The notes under the pieces were generated by a model that was given only the letters and a program-made list of their open reading frames with translations, was not told where the DNA came from and did not search any database. Shown here in pieces: positions 18,996 through 30,646 of a DNA stretch of 64,000 nucleotides (positions are counted from its first letter, which is position 1; each line of letters starts with the position of its first letter). The DNA comes from Falciphora oryzae (taxonomy: Eukaryota; Ascomycota; Sordariomycetes; Magnaporthales; Magnaporthaceae): the NCBI GenBank assembly GCA_000733355.1, contig JNVV01000018.1, positions 186,001-250,000 of the forward strand. The letters are read 5' to 3'. The position numbers and the translations under genes are program-made.

Positions 18996-21894
18996 TGTCG
19001 ATGTGTTTACGCCGAGAAGGCTCTGGGTGGTATTACTGTTACACAGTATTTCGTACTAGATAGCAGGAATCGGCTCGATGGTGGGGGTTTGACAAAGGCA
19101 GTTGGTGGCAACGGCTGTAAGCATGCAGAGCGACGAACAACTGGTCTCGGTCGATCCTTGAGGGAAAAATCTCCCCAGTGCCGACGTTGTGTGTTAGTTT
19201 TTGATCCCGCTGCCCCCCAAGTAGCGTCGGAGGTCCGAGGCTGCCCCTCCGAGCTCCCTCGTGTGTCCGGAGTCAAATCGATGCGCGAGACCGACGTCAC
19301 TGGACGGTCCGGCTCTCGCGTTGCGCAGGTTCGGCCGATATGTAATCGCACTACACTACACGCACCGTCATCGACAGTCAACCACAAGAAGACTTGCCAA
19401 TGAGGTGACAGAATACCTGTAAATAGACTCCAGACGGGGCCCGGGTCGTGGACCATTCGGGCAGGCCGAATTGTGTTGCGATGTGGGCTGGCTTGTTTTT
19501 CAGGCATCCACCCCACTGCCGATCGATCAACTGAGGCTGGCTGACAGCACAGACAGCCCACCTGTGCAGCCTCTCCCGTTCAATTTGCCCACTTTCAAAA
19601 TTCCCACCGTCCAGCTCGCGATCCATTCGCACCCCAGTCCTCGCGACACCCTCCCTCGGAGACCAGGCAACCCAACGCGTCCATTCTACCAACCTCATTT
19701 GACGGGGACGGACGCATGGTAACAGGACAATAACCTCAAATCCTCTTCGACCACAGTCGCCCCATCTGTCTTCGATTCCAACCGACCTGCCAAACTTCGA
19801 GCTCAAAGACTTCGCCGATGAGATTCAATTGTCGAGTCGCCTTCCTTTCGACGCCATCGTCCCACGATCAACCACATTGTCTCCCAAGGCTCAATCAAGC
19901 CTGGCCAGCAGACAGTGGCATCTCTCGAGTCCCTTGCGCATATCCTCTGAACAAACTCCCAACTGATTTTTAAACGGGAAGCCAAAGTCCGCTAACCAAT
20001 TCGCCACGCTCGTCCGCCCGTCCTCCAGACCCGAGACTCACCACGGCGACGACAGCGACAAGCCCACGCACACCACGGAGCAGAGACACAAAGAAGCCTC
20101 GCTATTCATCGTCTTGCCCACGGACAAAATTCCATTCTCCCCACATAGCGACCAGTCGCCTAGAGCAACACTTCCAATTCCTCCAAGGGGGGTGGCGAGC
20201 AATCAACACCCCCTCCTCCAGAGCGTCAAGCGATCGGCCGAGACGACCCGCCCACACAACCAAACCCGCTCGCAAGCGCTTGCGTTCCTACGAGAAAGTC
20301 CTCTCTATACAAACTGGCTCCCTAGTCTTTGCTTGCAAACGGGGACCATTAGGGGACATGACAGAATTGCCTCCGCGCTCTGCCCTCCCCTGTTTTTGCC
20401 TTGCCGCGCGCCTGCGACCGCACACCAATCAATCCCAAGCACCCACCCAATCACTACCACCGCTAGCCGACCAGCTGGCAAGCTTCGGCTCCAAACAAAA
20501 AGCCCAAAAACTGCGGGAGACAGAGGATCACGCACGACAGCCCTTTCGGGGAGGTTGATCGGTATTCACTGGTACCTACCTGCTCCTGCCTACAGCAGAA
20601 TGTCGCGCCCCATGAGCAAGACGCTCCTGGAGCGAAACCGCGCAAGAAGCCCACTTCCCCCTTCCCATCCTGTCAAGCACAACTTCCCGCTCTCGATATA
20701 TGTCTCCACCTCCTTCATCTGCTCGTCTCCAAACCCTCTACAGCGCCAGGTAGCCCGGCCGCCCCCCGCAAGCGCGGGGTGTTTCTTGAGACAAAGCATC
20801 AAGCCCTCCCTCACACTCGAAAGAAGCCTCAGCTACAGTGCAGCCATCCTAAACCCTACATCACAGGCCATTTTGCAACACAAGTCTACAATTCTGCCCC
20901 CAGACACAGTCTAAGAGGCAACCCCAGCACCCCGCTACGTCAAGCGACGCTCGGCACACAAAAGAGGGCATTCACAGGGTCAATGTTCAACTCTTCCGTC
21001 GACGAGGTTTGATATCTGCCTTGCTTGACTATACATACACCACAGACGACGCATTTCCCCTTTTCATTTTGTCCCCTGCTCAGCCGACGGGCCTCCAGAC
21101 GCAAAGGACAGGGGAAGCAAAAAGAAAGGAAACGAGGGAAAAGAAAGAAGAAAATGGCGTGAGAAAAAAAACCTATGCTACAAAGAGGCTACTTTTCCCT
21201 GACAATCAAGAAGCCTTGGGAGCAGTTGGGAACACATCTGAAAAACGATGGCAGAGAAAAAAAAAGTCGTCTTCGGATTGATGCTTCCCTTGCCACCACC
21301 CGGTCACAAGAAACCAGAGAGAGCATTCGAGATCATCAAGTGATGCCGCGAACTCTCTGCTTTCTTTTCCCTCATCCTTTTGCTTCCTCCTGGGTTACTT
21401 GGCCATATTCGGAATCGATGACGCACCCAGCATTATTAGGTTCTCGGAGCCCTCCTCCGAAGCGCTGCCAAGCCTCCGATTGCCCATGAGATCAGAGGCT
21501 GGAGAAGACAACGGCCCCCAAAGTAACCTCGGCGCAGACTCGCCACAACGCCACGCAGGAAAGAAAAACAAAGAGAAAAAAAAAAAAAAAAAAAAGGGGG
21601 AGTTGACGACTAGGACCTGACACCTCGGAAGGTTCGAGGGACCTGTGCCGCTCGCAACCTGCAGCAGCTCCATGCGCTGTGGCGGCGATTCCCAAGACCG
21701 ATTGTCGGAAGGGCATGTGCTGCCAGATGCTGGCGCTCCTCCGACCCCGGGTGAGGCTCTTGCGGTGTTCTTGTACACGTACATATCATAATGCCGGCGA
21801 GGGGAGTGTCGTCGGTCAAAATAAGAGGGGGGCATGGCAACGCGGAAAGGATGCGTGGGTCTGACGGGCAGGGAAGGTTGCGCCGGGTGTGCAC
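18996..21894. other. Long intergenic region, no gene supported
   Basis: The region is 2.9 kb. A plus-strand frame at 20114-20914 (266 codons) is Pro/Ser/Thr-rich and pyrimidine-rich without any motif or codon bias, so it was not called. An A20 run lies at 21576-21595. It probably contains the DUF6640 promoter and the 3' UTR of the bromodomain gene. Confidence 0.5.
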
Positions 21895-24800
21895 TTAATC
21901 CTCCTCAGAGCTGACATCGCTGTCGTCGTCAGCTTGGGCGGGCTCGGCTGCAGCAGACGCCATCTCATGGGACGGAGGGGGCTCTTGACTGCCACTGCCT
22001 TGGCGGCCCCCCCGGAACTGAGATTTGAGCTTGGCTAGATGCTCGATCTTCAACTCCTGCTCGCCCTTGCCCATCGGCTTATTCTTCCTTGGCTTCTGCG
22101 GCTGGTTGATAGCGGCTGGATTAGGGCCCGGTGGCGCAGCGGATGCTTGTGCCTCCTCCCTGACCTTTGCCTCAACCTTGCTCCGGAAACCCTTGATTCC
22201 CTTACACATAAGATCGTAGAGCTTGTGCAGGGCCTCGAGCGAAAGCGCATCAATCTCGAGTTCCAACTCTCCATCTCCGTTTTCCTAAAAGCGACGAGCG
22301 GGTCAGCGATTGCACCGGAGACGGTGAAGATAATTGAAAAGGGGACAACGCACCTCCTTCTTGGTATCCTTCATGATGATGTCGATAGCCTGTGTTATGA
22401 AGGGCTCGTCTAGATCATTAATCCCATTTGCAATAGCCTGCTTCTCGGCGTCCGTCAGGGGGCGCTTGGCCCCAGACTTCTTGCTGCTGGAGCCGCCACC
22501 GCTCTTCTTTGAGGAACCCCCGGAGGACTTCTTCGGAGCTGTTGCAGCGTTTGCAGATGAAGAGGTGGACTTCTTGGGCTTGGTGGGTGCCGACTTGGGC
22601 TTCGCCGCCGGCCTGTTCGCAGCAAGCTCTTGCAGCTTTTTCTTCTTCTCCTCTTGACCTTCGGTGAGCATCTTGATGATGGAATGATGAATGTCGACTT
22701 GGTTCATGTCTGGTTCTTCCTGCTTAAGGCACTCGATCAATTCCTTCTTCGTCGCCTTGAGCTTCATCTCCAGAGCATCAAGGGCCTTTCGGAGCTCAAT
22801 CTCCTCCTTGGTCTCAGGAACAGCCTCCGGCTCTGCCTCTGCCTCGCTCGCCGGTGCCTCGTCGTCACTATCGTCTTTGGCAGCAGCACTCGGACTGGAG
22901 GCGGAGGGGCGGCGGGGGGCCTTGCTCGACGCCTTGGCGACATAGGCGTTGATCCCGACCCACCTGTCCTTGAACCATGACTCCAAGTTCTTGCCCACGG
23001 CGTTGACTTCGGTGCCTAGCGGGTTGTAGAGGAAGCAGTTGCTGAGCATCAGCTCGAAGTCTTGCCTGAAGACCTCAGCACTCCCGTACGATCCGCTATT
23101 GAGTTTGCTGGCGATGGTCCCCAGGTCCATTGGCTTCTTGATCATAGCAAAGTAGCCAACGGCCCCGTCCCTGACTTCATCCACAGGATTTAGGAAGGGC
23201 CAATGGATTCCTTGATGCTTGGGCTTCATAAGCTCCTTGAGAACATCGTCGCAGAACCTCAGCTCTGGGCTGAGCTTCTTCTTCTTGGATCCCTTCGGCT
23301 CATATCCCAAGTCCTTTTTCGGCGGGTGAATCGGCCGCTTGGGGCGGTCATCGTCCTTGGTCGAGTCTCGCCTGGCGGGTGTTGCGTGAAGTGGGCTTTC
23401 GCCTGCTTTGGCCGAGAGAGCCTTGTCGACGACAGGCTTAGACGATGCCGGGGCAGGGGTAGGGCTTGCGGATGCGGCAGGAACTGTTGGCGCGACATAG
23501 GCGGGTGTCGGGGTGGGTTTTGGACGGGGTTGGTGAGCTGAAGAGCGCTCGGTGTGTCTTACGTTGGCAGGCTTGTCCTTCTTGGGCGCCTTGGAAGATG
23601 GCTCCTCAACCTTGGCCTTATGCATCCGGTCCCAGATGTTCTCCACCACAGATACGGCAGAGTCGGTAACTGTGTGGACAGCACCGTTGAATGCGACGGA
23701 ATTGGTGACGAGGAGCTTCACATCGGCTTTGAAGTCGCCCAAGGTAGCGTAGGCTGACGTTCGCAGCTTGCGCTCCATCAAGCCGATATCCATAGGGTTG
23801 GTGACCTTGGCACTGTAGGACTCTGCCAAACCGGGCCACAGGTTCGCGACGGAGTCTTTGAAGTTCGCACCAGCCTTCGTCTTCTTGACGCCGGACAAGA
23901 CATTTTTGATGGCCCTGACAGAGCCCTCTGGGATGGGCTCGTGGTCTGCACCGGTGTGCATCAAATTCCCGGGTTCAGCATCCGGGTACGGTGGCACCCT
24001 GTCAGAGCTAGAGCCAGCGTCATCTACGTCCATGGGGTCGGTAGCGTCCTTTGCCTCCGACTCGGCCTCGGCTTTCACAGAGTTGAGGTCGGCCTGGGGG
24101 GCAGGTGCAGGCCCGGGCTTCGCGGAAGGTTGGGCATCGGCCTCAGGCTTGGTGTCAACCTCGGCCTCGGAAGGCTCAGTCCTCGGTCGCTTGGCAGCCG
24201 GCTCGTCACTCGGGTCCTCGTCGCGTTCCCTAGAAACCTTGGATGAAGATGACAAAGGGGCATCGGTCATGTTTGTGTCCGCTGTCTCGGCCGACTTTTG
24301 AGACTCGATTGCTAGGTCAGACAAGCTCGGTGGCTGTGGCTTGGGTTCTGCTGTGGTTGAGGCTGCAGTGTCCTGCGTGTTCTCCACTGGTGCGGCAGCG
24401 CTGGGCGCAGAATCGGTGGCCGGCGTCGCATCGGCATCTCCGCTAGGACTGGCCTGCGCTTTCGGTGCAGGCTCGCCCGGAGCGGTGATCGGTTGGTCGA
24501 CAGGCGCATCCGCCATCTCTGAGTCCTGTCCCTCCTCTTTCGGAGGTTCGTCATCGGGCTTCGCAGCCAAGGCGGGTGGCTCGTCTCGCGGCTCTGAAGC
24601 GCGCGTGTCCTTGTCCTCGGATGTGCCAGATGATGCGTTTTCGGTGGTAGGCTTGGTGCTTGCCTCAACCTCGTGGTTAGACGCGATGGCGTCATCCTTC
24701 CGAGCTTCCGTCGCTGAATCGGCTGCATCCTCAGACGCTGTCACTGTATCGGTATTGGCCTTGCCAGGAGGCTCGGGGTCTGCGGACTTGACACCATTCG

Positions 24801-25027
24801 GAGATGGCGACACGTGTCTGCTACCGTTAGTAGGATACTTTCAAGCGTGGACGGGCCGGTTCATAATGCGCATTTCTATAGGGCGTGGCGCAAATCTGAT
24901 GCCGCATCACTTACCCATTGACTCCGTTCTCCTCGCGCTTTGCATCTGGAAGTGCGGCCATCTTGACAACGGCCTTCTGTTCGAGGATAGTCGGTTGCGA
25001 CTGCTGCGGCGACGTCATGACTGCCAT
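21895..25027 (-). CDS. BET-family double bromodomain protein (BDF1-like)
   Basis: This nuclear reader of acetylated histones is linked to TFIID-dependent transcription. I place exons at 25027-24915, 24820-22354 and 22284-21895, giving about 989 residues. After a long acidic, disordered N-tail (with a KRPRTE basic patch), bromodomain 1 lies at about 343-435. Bromodomain 2 lies at about 557-658, with the canonical WPF shelf (HWPFLNPVD), KKPMDLGTI and the acetyl-lysine Asn in FLYNPLGTEVN. The NET domain follows at about 826-890 (AIANGINDLDEPFITQAIDI, then LEIDALSLEALHKLYDL). A Ser/Glu/Asp tail ends the protein. Bromodomain 1 is diverged, lacking WPF, but keeps FNG at the Asn position. The start uses the upstream of two in-frame ATGs (25027, 25018). 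The first intron ends in a tandem TAGCAG acceptor. Confidence 0.9.
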
Positions 25028-26453
25028 TCGAGAGATCAAATGAACAGTCTATTCTGGATGGGGCGACATCAAAAGGCGGCGACAGAAGCCTGTAGATTCA
25101 AGGTTTGCGCCGAGTCCGGAGCCTGGCGCGATGCGATCGGTGGCGGTCGAACAAATTCAGAAGGCAAAGTTGACAGCGTGCAGGCGAGAGAAAGAGCGGT
25201 GCGCGCGCTGGTGATCGCAAAGTGACGAGGGTCGCGGTGGCGGCAAGCGGCGCAAAGTGGCGAGCAACGAGGTGATGGGAAAGTGAGCGGGAGCAATCTG
25301 CGCCAACGAATCGGTGGGGTGAATTAGTAAAGACGAAGTTCTCGTTTGCCTCTTGGGGCCCGCGACCGGTGGCTGGCTTCTTCCAGAAGGTGGTTGCGCG
25401 CAAAGGAAAGACAAAGGTCGAGGTGGATTCTGGGCCCGCGCCGGAATTCGCGGTGGCTGGGCGGTGCTGAATCAGAGGCTCAAGTGCGCGGGAGCTTGCT
25501 CACCTCGCGCGTGCAATCGCCGGCAATAGATGAGGAATCAGCCGGCGCGGCGATGCGGCGACGGTCGCGATGCAATCGGAGCGATAAATGCGGGAATGGG
25601 GGAGGAGACAGCCGGCTTTTGCTCCCGCCTCTGCCGGATCTGAGCGAGAGGACACAGAGTCAGTTATCGCGACTGGCGACGGTGGGTATTTATTTCGCAG
25701 GTCCGAGCTGAGGGAGGAGCTCCTAGAGCTGTCGGGCACGGAGTGGAGGGGGCACGACGAGGTGGTCTGTGCGCTTGCGATCGCCGCTGCTCGAAGTGGA
25801 GGACAGGCGAGGTAGCAATCCCACCATCTCATCATCCACCCATCACCACCACGCGCGCGCTGAAATCACCGCGGCGGGCTGCACCCACATTGCGCCCGCC
25901 TAGCCCCTGGAGCCATCCAGTGCCAGCGACCCCCCAGGGAGTATGTTTACTGTCCTTGTTGAGGGGAGAGTGCCGCAGCAATGGTTTGGGTTCCCACCAA
26001 CACTCGACGACAACTTGCGACGAGGGCTGGAGGAGATACCGGTGCGGGTGTTTTGATGCGCCAGACGGTTCGGGAGGGAGGGTACGCGCAAGCAAACAAC
26101 AAGAAAAATCGGGAACGTGCGACGGCCAAATGGAAGGGCTCAGGCAAGCGGACGACGCGCCGATGCGCACGGGGATGGAAACGAGGATGTGAAGACGGAA
26201 GGCGCGTCGACTTATACGGGCTTCCTGACAAAATAAACCTTGGGCTTACCAAAAGACACAGAAATAAATCAAAGACTTCAGCCCAGCTGGGGTAATAGTA
26301 TCACCCCGACGGTTCACGCAAACGACCGGGAGCTTGGGGTGGGTGCACGTAATGGCAAGAATAAAATGCCTTTGTTCTCTTTTGGTCGGTGGTGCGAATC
26401 ACAAATGGCGATGCGATGCGATGCGCCGGTGTGGTGCAGTGCGCACTGTCGTC

Positions 26454-26487
<34 letters not shown>

Positions 26488-27808
26488 GACCTGGCGAAAG
26501 CTTCAAAAGTGAGAAGTGACGGAGGCGCGTGTCGCGTCGTGCGTGCTCCGTGTCGCAAATTGAAAAGCGACCTGGGGCGGGTACGCGCGGTACCTGGAGC
26601 GAGCCAGGAAGGGTCTGATTGGCAAGTCGGGAAAGGCTGTCGGGTTTGCGCTGTGGTTGGGCCGGGAAGCGATTTCCGTGGGTGAGTGCCTGAGGCTCCA
26701 AGGGGGTGGGAGGCAAAGGAGGGAAAATCAGGACTTTTTGCAAGCAAAATCGCGAATTTTTTGGATTCGGGGCCACTTCTTATTTGTAGAATCCGTCCAA
26801 GTCACGGTTGCGGTAGCTTTTTTTCATGGTTTCCTCACACGAGAATCGGGCTAGCAGGGATTACGCCTGCACGAGTGGGTGAACGGTCCAATGGCGGAGG
26901 GGCGTGTGGGGCCCACTGAGACGTGTGGGCAAGGGACACAGAGGCCGCTCTGGAAATTGGGAAGGCAAGCTCCTAGCCGGACCGTCTGGCGCAGCTACCC
27001 AGCCTACCCAATCAGCGAAGCTTGATCTGTGGCTCCCAGCAAGATTCCGGCCCAATGAGCATCCACCTTGCCAACCAGGAAACTTATGGCACAGCCACAG
27101 CTCTTGTTCGCCCCGTGGCATCCACGCATCAAAGCGCCCGGTTGCCTTTTGGCAGATGGATGACTCAACAACGCAGAGATGGGATGGAAGCTTGTGACTT
27201 GTCAGGTGACCTGGCCATGCCAGCATTCACGCGTTGTCATCTCGACGACGCAAGCAATACCGCCCTTGAGAGTTTATCAATTTGAAAACTCGAGTTGTAA
27301 AGCCACTTTCACAGGAGCTTAGAACAGTATGAGCTTGGAACGAAAGAGAAAGAAAATCCCAGATAATAGGTAGCTTGGTTACAAGCATCTCAAAGGTGCT
27401 ACATCCAGCTCCTGGACAGAAATGATAGAGTCAATCACGTGCGAGATTTGCAATCACGGAATCGCTCAACCAGCACTGTCCACCACGTCCGACCGCCGAC
27501 CTCCGTCCCGCCATGCCGACTGTCTTTTTTTGTGGAGCCACTCCAAGAAAAGGCGGGCAGAAAAAAAAAGTTTCGACGGGCTGTAGCAGGAGGCAGATGT
27601 CCGCTGCCTCGCGACAAAAAATTTCCACCTGCAGCCGAGGAAGGCCGTTTGAACAAACAAGGCCTATTGCCGATTTCAGTCCAAACCAATTGCAAACCCG
27701 TAACCCAGAGAAGGCTGCGACTGCCTCTTTTCTCCTTGCTTACAATCCCAAGTTCCTACCACACCAACGGCCGTCCAACCAGGACGCGCATTCCTCTCTT
27801 TTCCCACC
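25028..27808. other. Divergent intergenic region between BDF1-like and Utp5-like genes
   Basis: The 2.8 kb between two divergently transcribed nuclear housekeeping genes contains no supportable gene. It contains GCGATGC repeats at about 26407-26425 and an A30 run at 26456-26485. Confidence 0.5.
26456..26485 (+). repeat. A30 homopolymer run
   Basis: Thirty consecutive A, preceded by GTCGTCGC and followed by GTGACC. Homopolymers of this length are prone to length error in assemblies. Confidence 0.9.
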
Positions 27809-29110
27809 ATGTCCACCAAAAGGAAAACGCCGACCAAGTTGGCGGCGCCGGTGATCAAGCAGGGCGCGAAACCGGCGCTCAAGTCAAGACTCGACGAGTC
27901 CAGGACTCTGGTGTCGGCCGGCAAGTCGGTCTCTAGTCGGGGCATTCCTGCGCATGAGACAGTGGAAATATCCAGCGATTCGAGCAGCGACGACGATGCC
28001 TCAGAAGACGATGGCGAGGACAGCGAGGAGAAGAAGGCAACGGCGAACCCCAAGACATCTGCGCCATCATCACAAACCCTAGACACCAGCGCCGGGAGGC
28101 CGCCTAAATCAAGCGCAAAACCCAAGCTACCCAACGGAGACGCCGCCGCCGAGGCGAAGCGCTCCACAGCAGACGACCCTTCGGCCTCGGACTCGGAGCC
28201 GCAGCCCCCGACCTTTGGCGAGCTCGCCCGCAGCCGGATAGTCGACGTGCAGGCCCAGCTGAGCCAGCAGCAGCAGCAGGCGCCAGGGTCGTCGCTCGCC
28301 CTCGCCGCCCCCCAGGCGCTCGCGCCGCCGTCGCTGCAATCCCTCGGCACGGTGCTGACGCAGGCCCTGCGATCCGACGACACGGAGCTCCTCGAGTCGT
28401 GCCTGCAGACGACGGACCTGACCGTGGTGCGCGCCACCGTACAGCGCCTCGACAGCTCGCTCGCCGCCGCCCTGCTCTCGCGCCTCGCGTCGAGGCTGCA
28501 CCGGCGCCCCGGCCGCGCCTCAACCCTGCTCGGCTGGATCCAGTGGACCCTCATCGCGCACGGCGGCGCCCTGGCCGCCCAGCCCGACCTGCAGCGCAAG
28601 CTCGGCGAGCTCAACCGCGTGCTCGAGGAGCGCGCCAGGGGGCTCAACAGCCTCCTCATCCTCAAGGGAAAGCTGGACATGCTGGAGGCGCAGATGCAGC
28701 TGCGCCGGAGCGCGGGCGCCGGCCGACACGGCGCTGGCGCATCCAACGGCGCCGCTGGATCTGCAGGTTTCGGCGATGAGGATGAGACGGAGGACGGTAG
28801 GAACGTGGTCTACGTGGAGGGACAGGAGGACGCGACCAACGGCGGCGTCGAAAGCACTGGGGCCGACGACCAATTCGATATCTCTGCCATCAACGGGGCT
28901 GGCTCGGACTCTGGCGATGATGATGAGGACGACGACGACGACGACGACATGGACGACTACCAGCGGGGAGCCGCCGGCGAGGAGGCACTCGACGATGACG
29001 AGGTGGATTTCGACGATGTGGACGAGTCGGGTGATGACGACAGCGACGTCGAGGCCGCACCGCCAGCCAAGGTGCAGAAGACATCTGACAAGCTTCCAAA
29101 AAGGCGATAG
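27809..29110 (+). CDS. Utp5-like small-subunit processome protein (Utp12-domain only)
   Basis: Role by family: nucleolar t-UTP/UtpA component needed for pre-rRNA transcription and early 18S processing. It is an intronless 433-residue frame with a good start context (CCCACCATGTCC). Residues 1-60 are basic and include a VEISSDSSSDDD stretch that looks like a SUMO-interacting motif. Residues about 173-301 form the helical Dip2/Utp12 domain (SLGTVLTQALRSDDTELLES, WIQWTLIAHGG, LNSLLILKGKLDMLEAQM). The C-terminal third is an extreme Asp/Glu tract ending in KVQKTSDKLPKRR. Yeast Utp5 and human WDR43 carry WD40 propellers before this domain; none is present here or in upstream frames. It is therefore a short form usual in filamentous fungi or a related Utp12-domain protein. 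Confidence 0.75.
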   Translation: MSTKRKTPTKLAAPVIKQGAKPALKSRLDESRTLVSAGKSVSSRGIPAHETVEISSDSSSDDDASEDDGEDSEEKKATANPKTSAPSSQTLDTSAGRPPKSSAKPKLPNGDAAAEAKRSTADDPSASDSEPQPPTFGELARSRIVDVQAQLSQQQQQAPGSSLALAAPQALAPPSLQSLGTVLTQALRSDDTELLESCLQTTDLTVVRATVQRLDSSLAAALLSRLASRLHRRPGRASTLLGWIQWTLIAHGGALAAQPDLQRKLGELNRVLEERARGLNSLLILKGKLDMLEAQMQLRRSAGAGRHGAGASNGAAGSAGFGDEDETEDGRNVVYVEGQEDATNGGVESTGADDQFDISAINGAGSDSGDDDEDDDDDDDMDDYQRGAAGEEALDDDEVDFDDVDESGDDDSDVEAAPPAKVQKTSDKLPKRR

Positions 29111-29667
29111 AGCGGGGGCGAGTGTAGCACTAGACGCACATGAATAGAAGTTCAAGGGCTTCGTGTTGTACTTTGAAGCATTGCAGTTGCTACTTGTGAT
29201 AATGCCACACATTGTGGGTCATTTGTGCCCGCCCGGTCGAAGTAAGCCTACTGCTGACCCAAAGAAACAAGGTCGGAGGACTTTCAAAGGACGAACATGT
29301 CGGGGCTTGCTTTATCAGTCGCAAAAAGGCACACCCCGCTCCCGCGAGAAGTTTCCGGTCCTCTAACATCACCACATGAGGGAATCACAACCCGCAAGGT
29401 GGTTGGGGTAGAATGTCGACAGACCGACGGAAGTTTACACTGCATTGATGTTCGGTTTTCGGCTACCGCAGACTATTGACATCTTACGCTCGAGGGACAG
29501 AAACGTAGGTTAACCCTCCCTTCCCTGTGCCCTCGCAAAACCACATGCGCACGGGTTTCAAGCCCATACATAACACACGGGGATCCTTATACGGAACATT
29601 CACTTGTACAAAGTGCTGAGGGGGAAAAAATCACCACTCGGGGCAGGAAGCCTGCAGCCAAAAGGAT
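29111..29667. other. Intergenic, no gene supported
   Basis: This is the 3' flank of the Utp5-like gene up to the tRNA. No conserved frame was seen. Confidence 0.5.
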
Positions 29668-29763
29668 TGGACAAACGGGGAATCGAACCCCGGACCTTTC
29701 GCAATCGACGTCATGCTTGTAGCACAGTGCGAAGCGAACGTTATACCCCTAAACCATTCGCCC
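29668..29763 (-). tRNA. tRNA-Ala (anticodon CGC) with a 24-nt intron
   Basis: The minus strand folds as a cloverleaf. The acceptor GGGCGAA pairs with TTTGTCC, the anticodon stem TTCGC with GCGAA, and the T-arm is CGGGG-TTCGATT-CCCCG, with discriminator A. The G3:U70 wobble pair, the alanine identity element, is present. The loop TTCGCA is interrupted after position 37 by an intron (29704-29727), the standard nuclear tRNA intron site. The anticodon CGC reads GCG codons, which are frequent in this GC-rich genome. T-rich DNA follows downstream on the transcribed strand only weakly. Confidence 0.9.
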
Positions 29764-30513
29764 TGTGAGTTTGTTGTTGTTGGACGGTAGTGGCGAGCTT
29801 ATGATGGTGGAGGCGGTGGTGTGGGCCGAGGCTCACGACCTCTGCGGCTTTTTTTTTTTTTTCTTGACCCGCTGACCGAAGTGGGGACTCGTTGAGGCTC
29901 CTGGAGCCTGGAAGCCTGAGGGCTGTTTAGGCACGAGTTGAGTTGGTATTATCACGAAGGAGAATGGGACGGGGGCTTGTCCTTCAGGACGAATAGGAAC
30001 AGGCATAGGAATTAGGTCTGCTGCCAGGCGTTTTGTATGAAAACTGCACCTTTTATCGCAGCCACTTGGGGAACGACGACGAGAGACTAGAGAACCGCGT
30101 ATTTTGCTTCTTCACTGTACCTGTCCTCGGCACAAACTGCAGCTTGCCTGGAGTTGTTACACGTCACCTGAAAGGCGCTTTTACACATGTTGTAAGTCGG
30201 GGATGTCGGTCGATAAACGGGGCGCAAGTGCAGTAAGTGCCGGACGTCACAGTCGCAGTTTGGCGCCCGTCTGCGCAGGAGCGCAGCAACAAGGGCTCGC
30301 CTTTTGCCCACGAGAACTCTCCGGCGTGGCGAAGACTTGATCACGTATTGGATGCCGCTGGTGTTTACTTTATGGTAGCGTGCAATAATATCCAGAGGTG
30401 CTCCGCGCGCAGCCGCACCGCCTAGAAAGAGTTGGATCCCTGTCAATCTCTCCCGCATTGGAATTTGGGGACCCCACCGCCAGTTGCCCGCCGATCTCGG
30501 AAGAGCGGGGTGG

Positions 30514-30519
30514 TGACTC
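30514..30519 (+). promoter_or_regulatory. Possible CPC1/Gcn4-type site (TGACTC) before threonine synthase
   Basis: GGTGACTCG lies about 130 bp upstream of the threonine synthase ATG. Amino-acid biosynthesis genes of filamentous fungi are commonly under cross-pathway control through TGACTCA-like sites. The last base differs from consensus and a 6-mer match is weak evidence. Confidence 0.35.
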
Positions 30520-30646
30520 GACAAAAAAAGTCGCTGGAGAGAAGACGCGACCAGAAGGCGTTGGGATAGGGGCGGATAGGCGCCAGATTCAAGCGAGAGC
30601 AGCGTCTCAACATAGGTTGCCGCACGATACCTCACAAAACACCACA

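Noticed and set aside
20114..20914. 266-codon plus-strand frame, Pro/Ser/Thr-rich
   Set aside because: No motif, no signal peptide, poor codon bias and pyrimidine-rich DNA; it reads like a chance frame in a leader or intergenic region.
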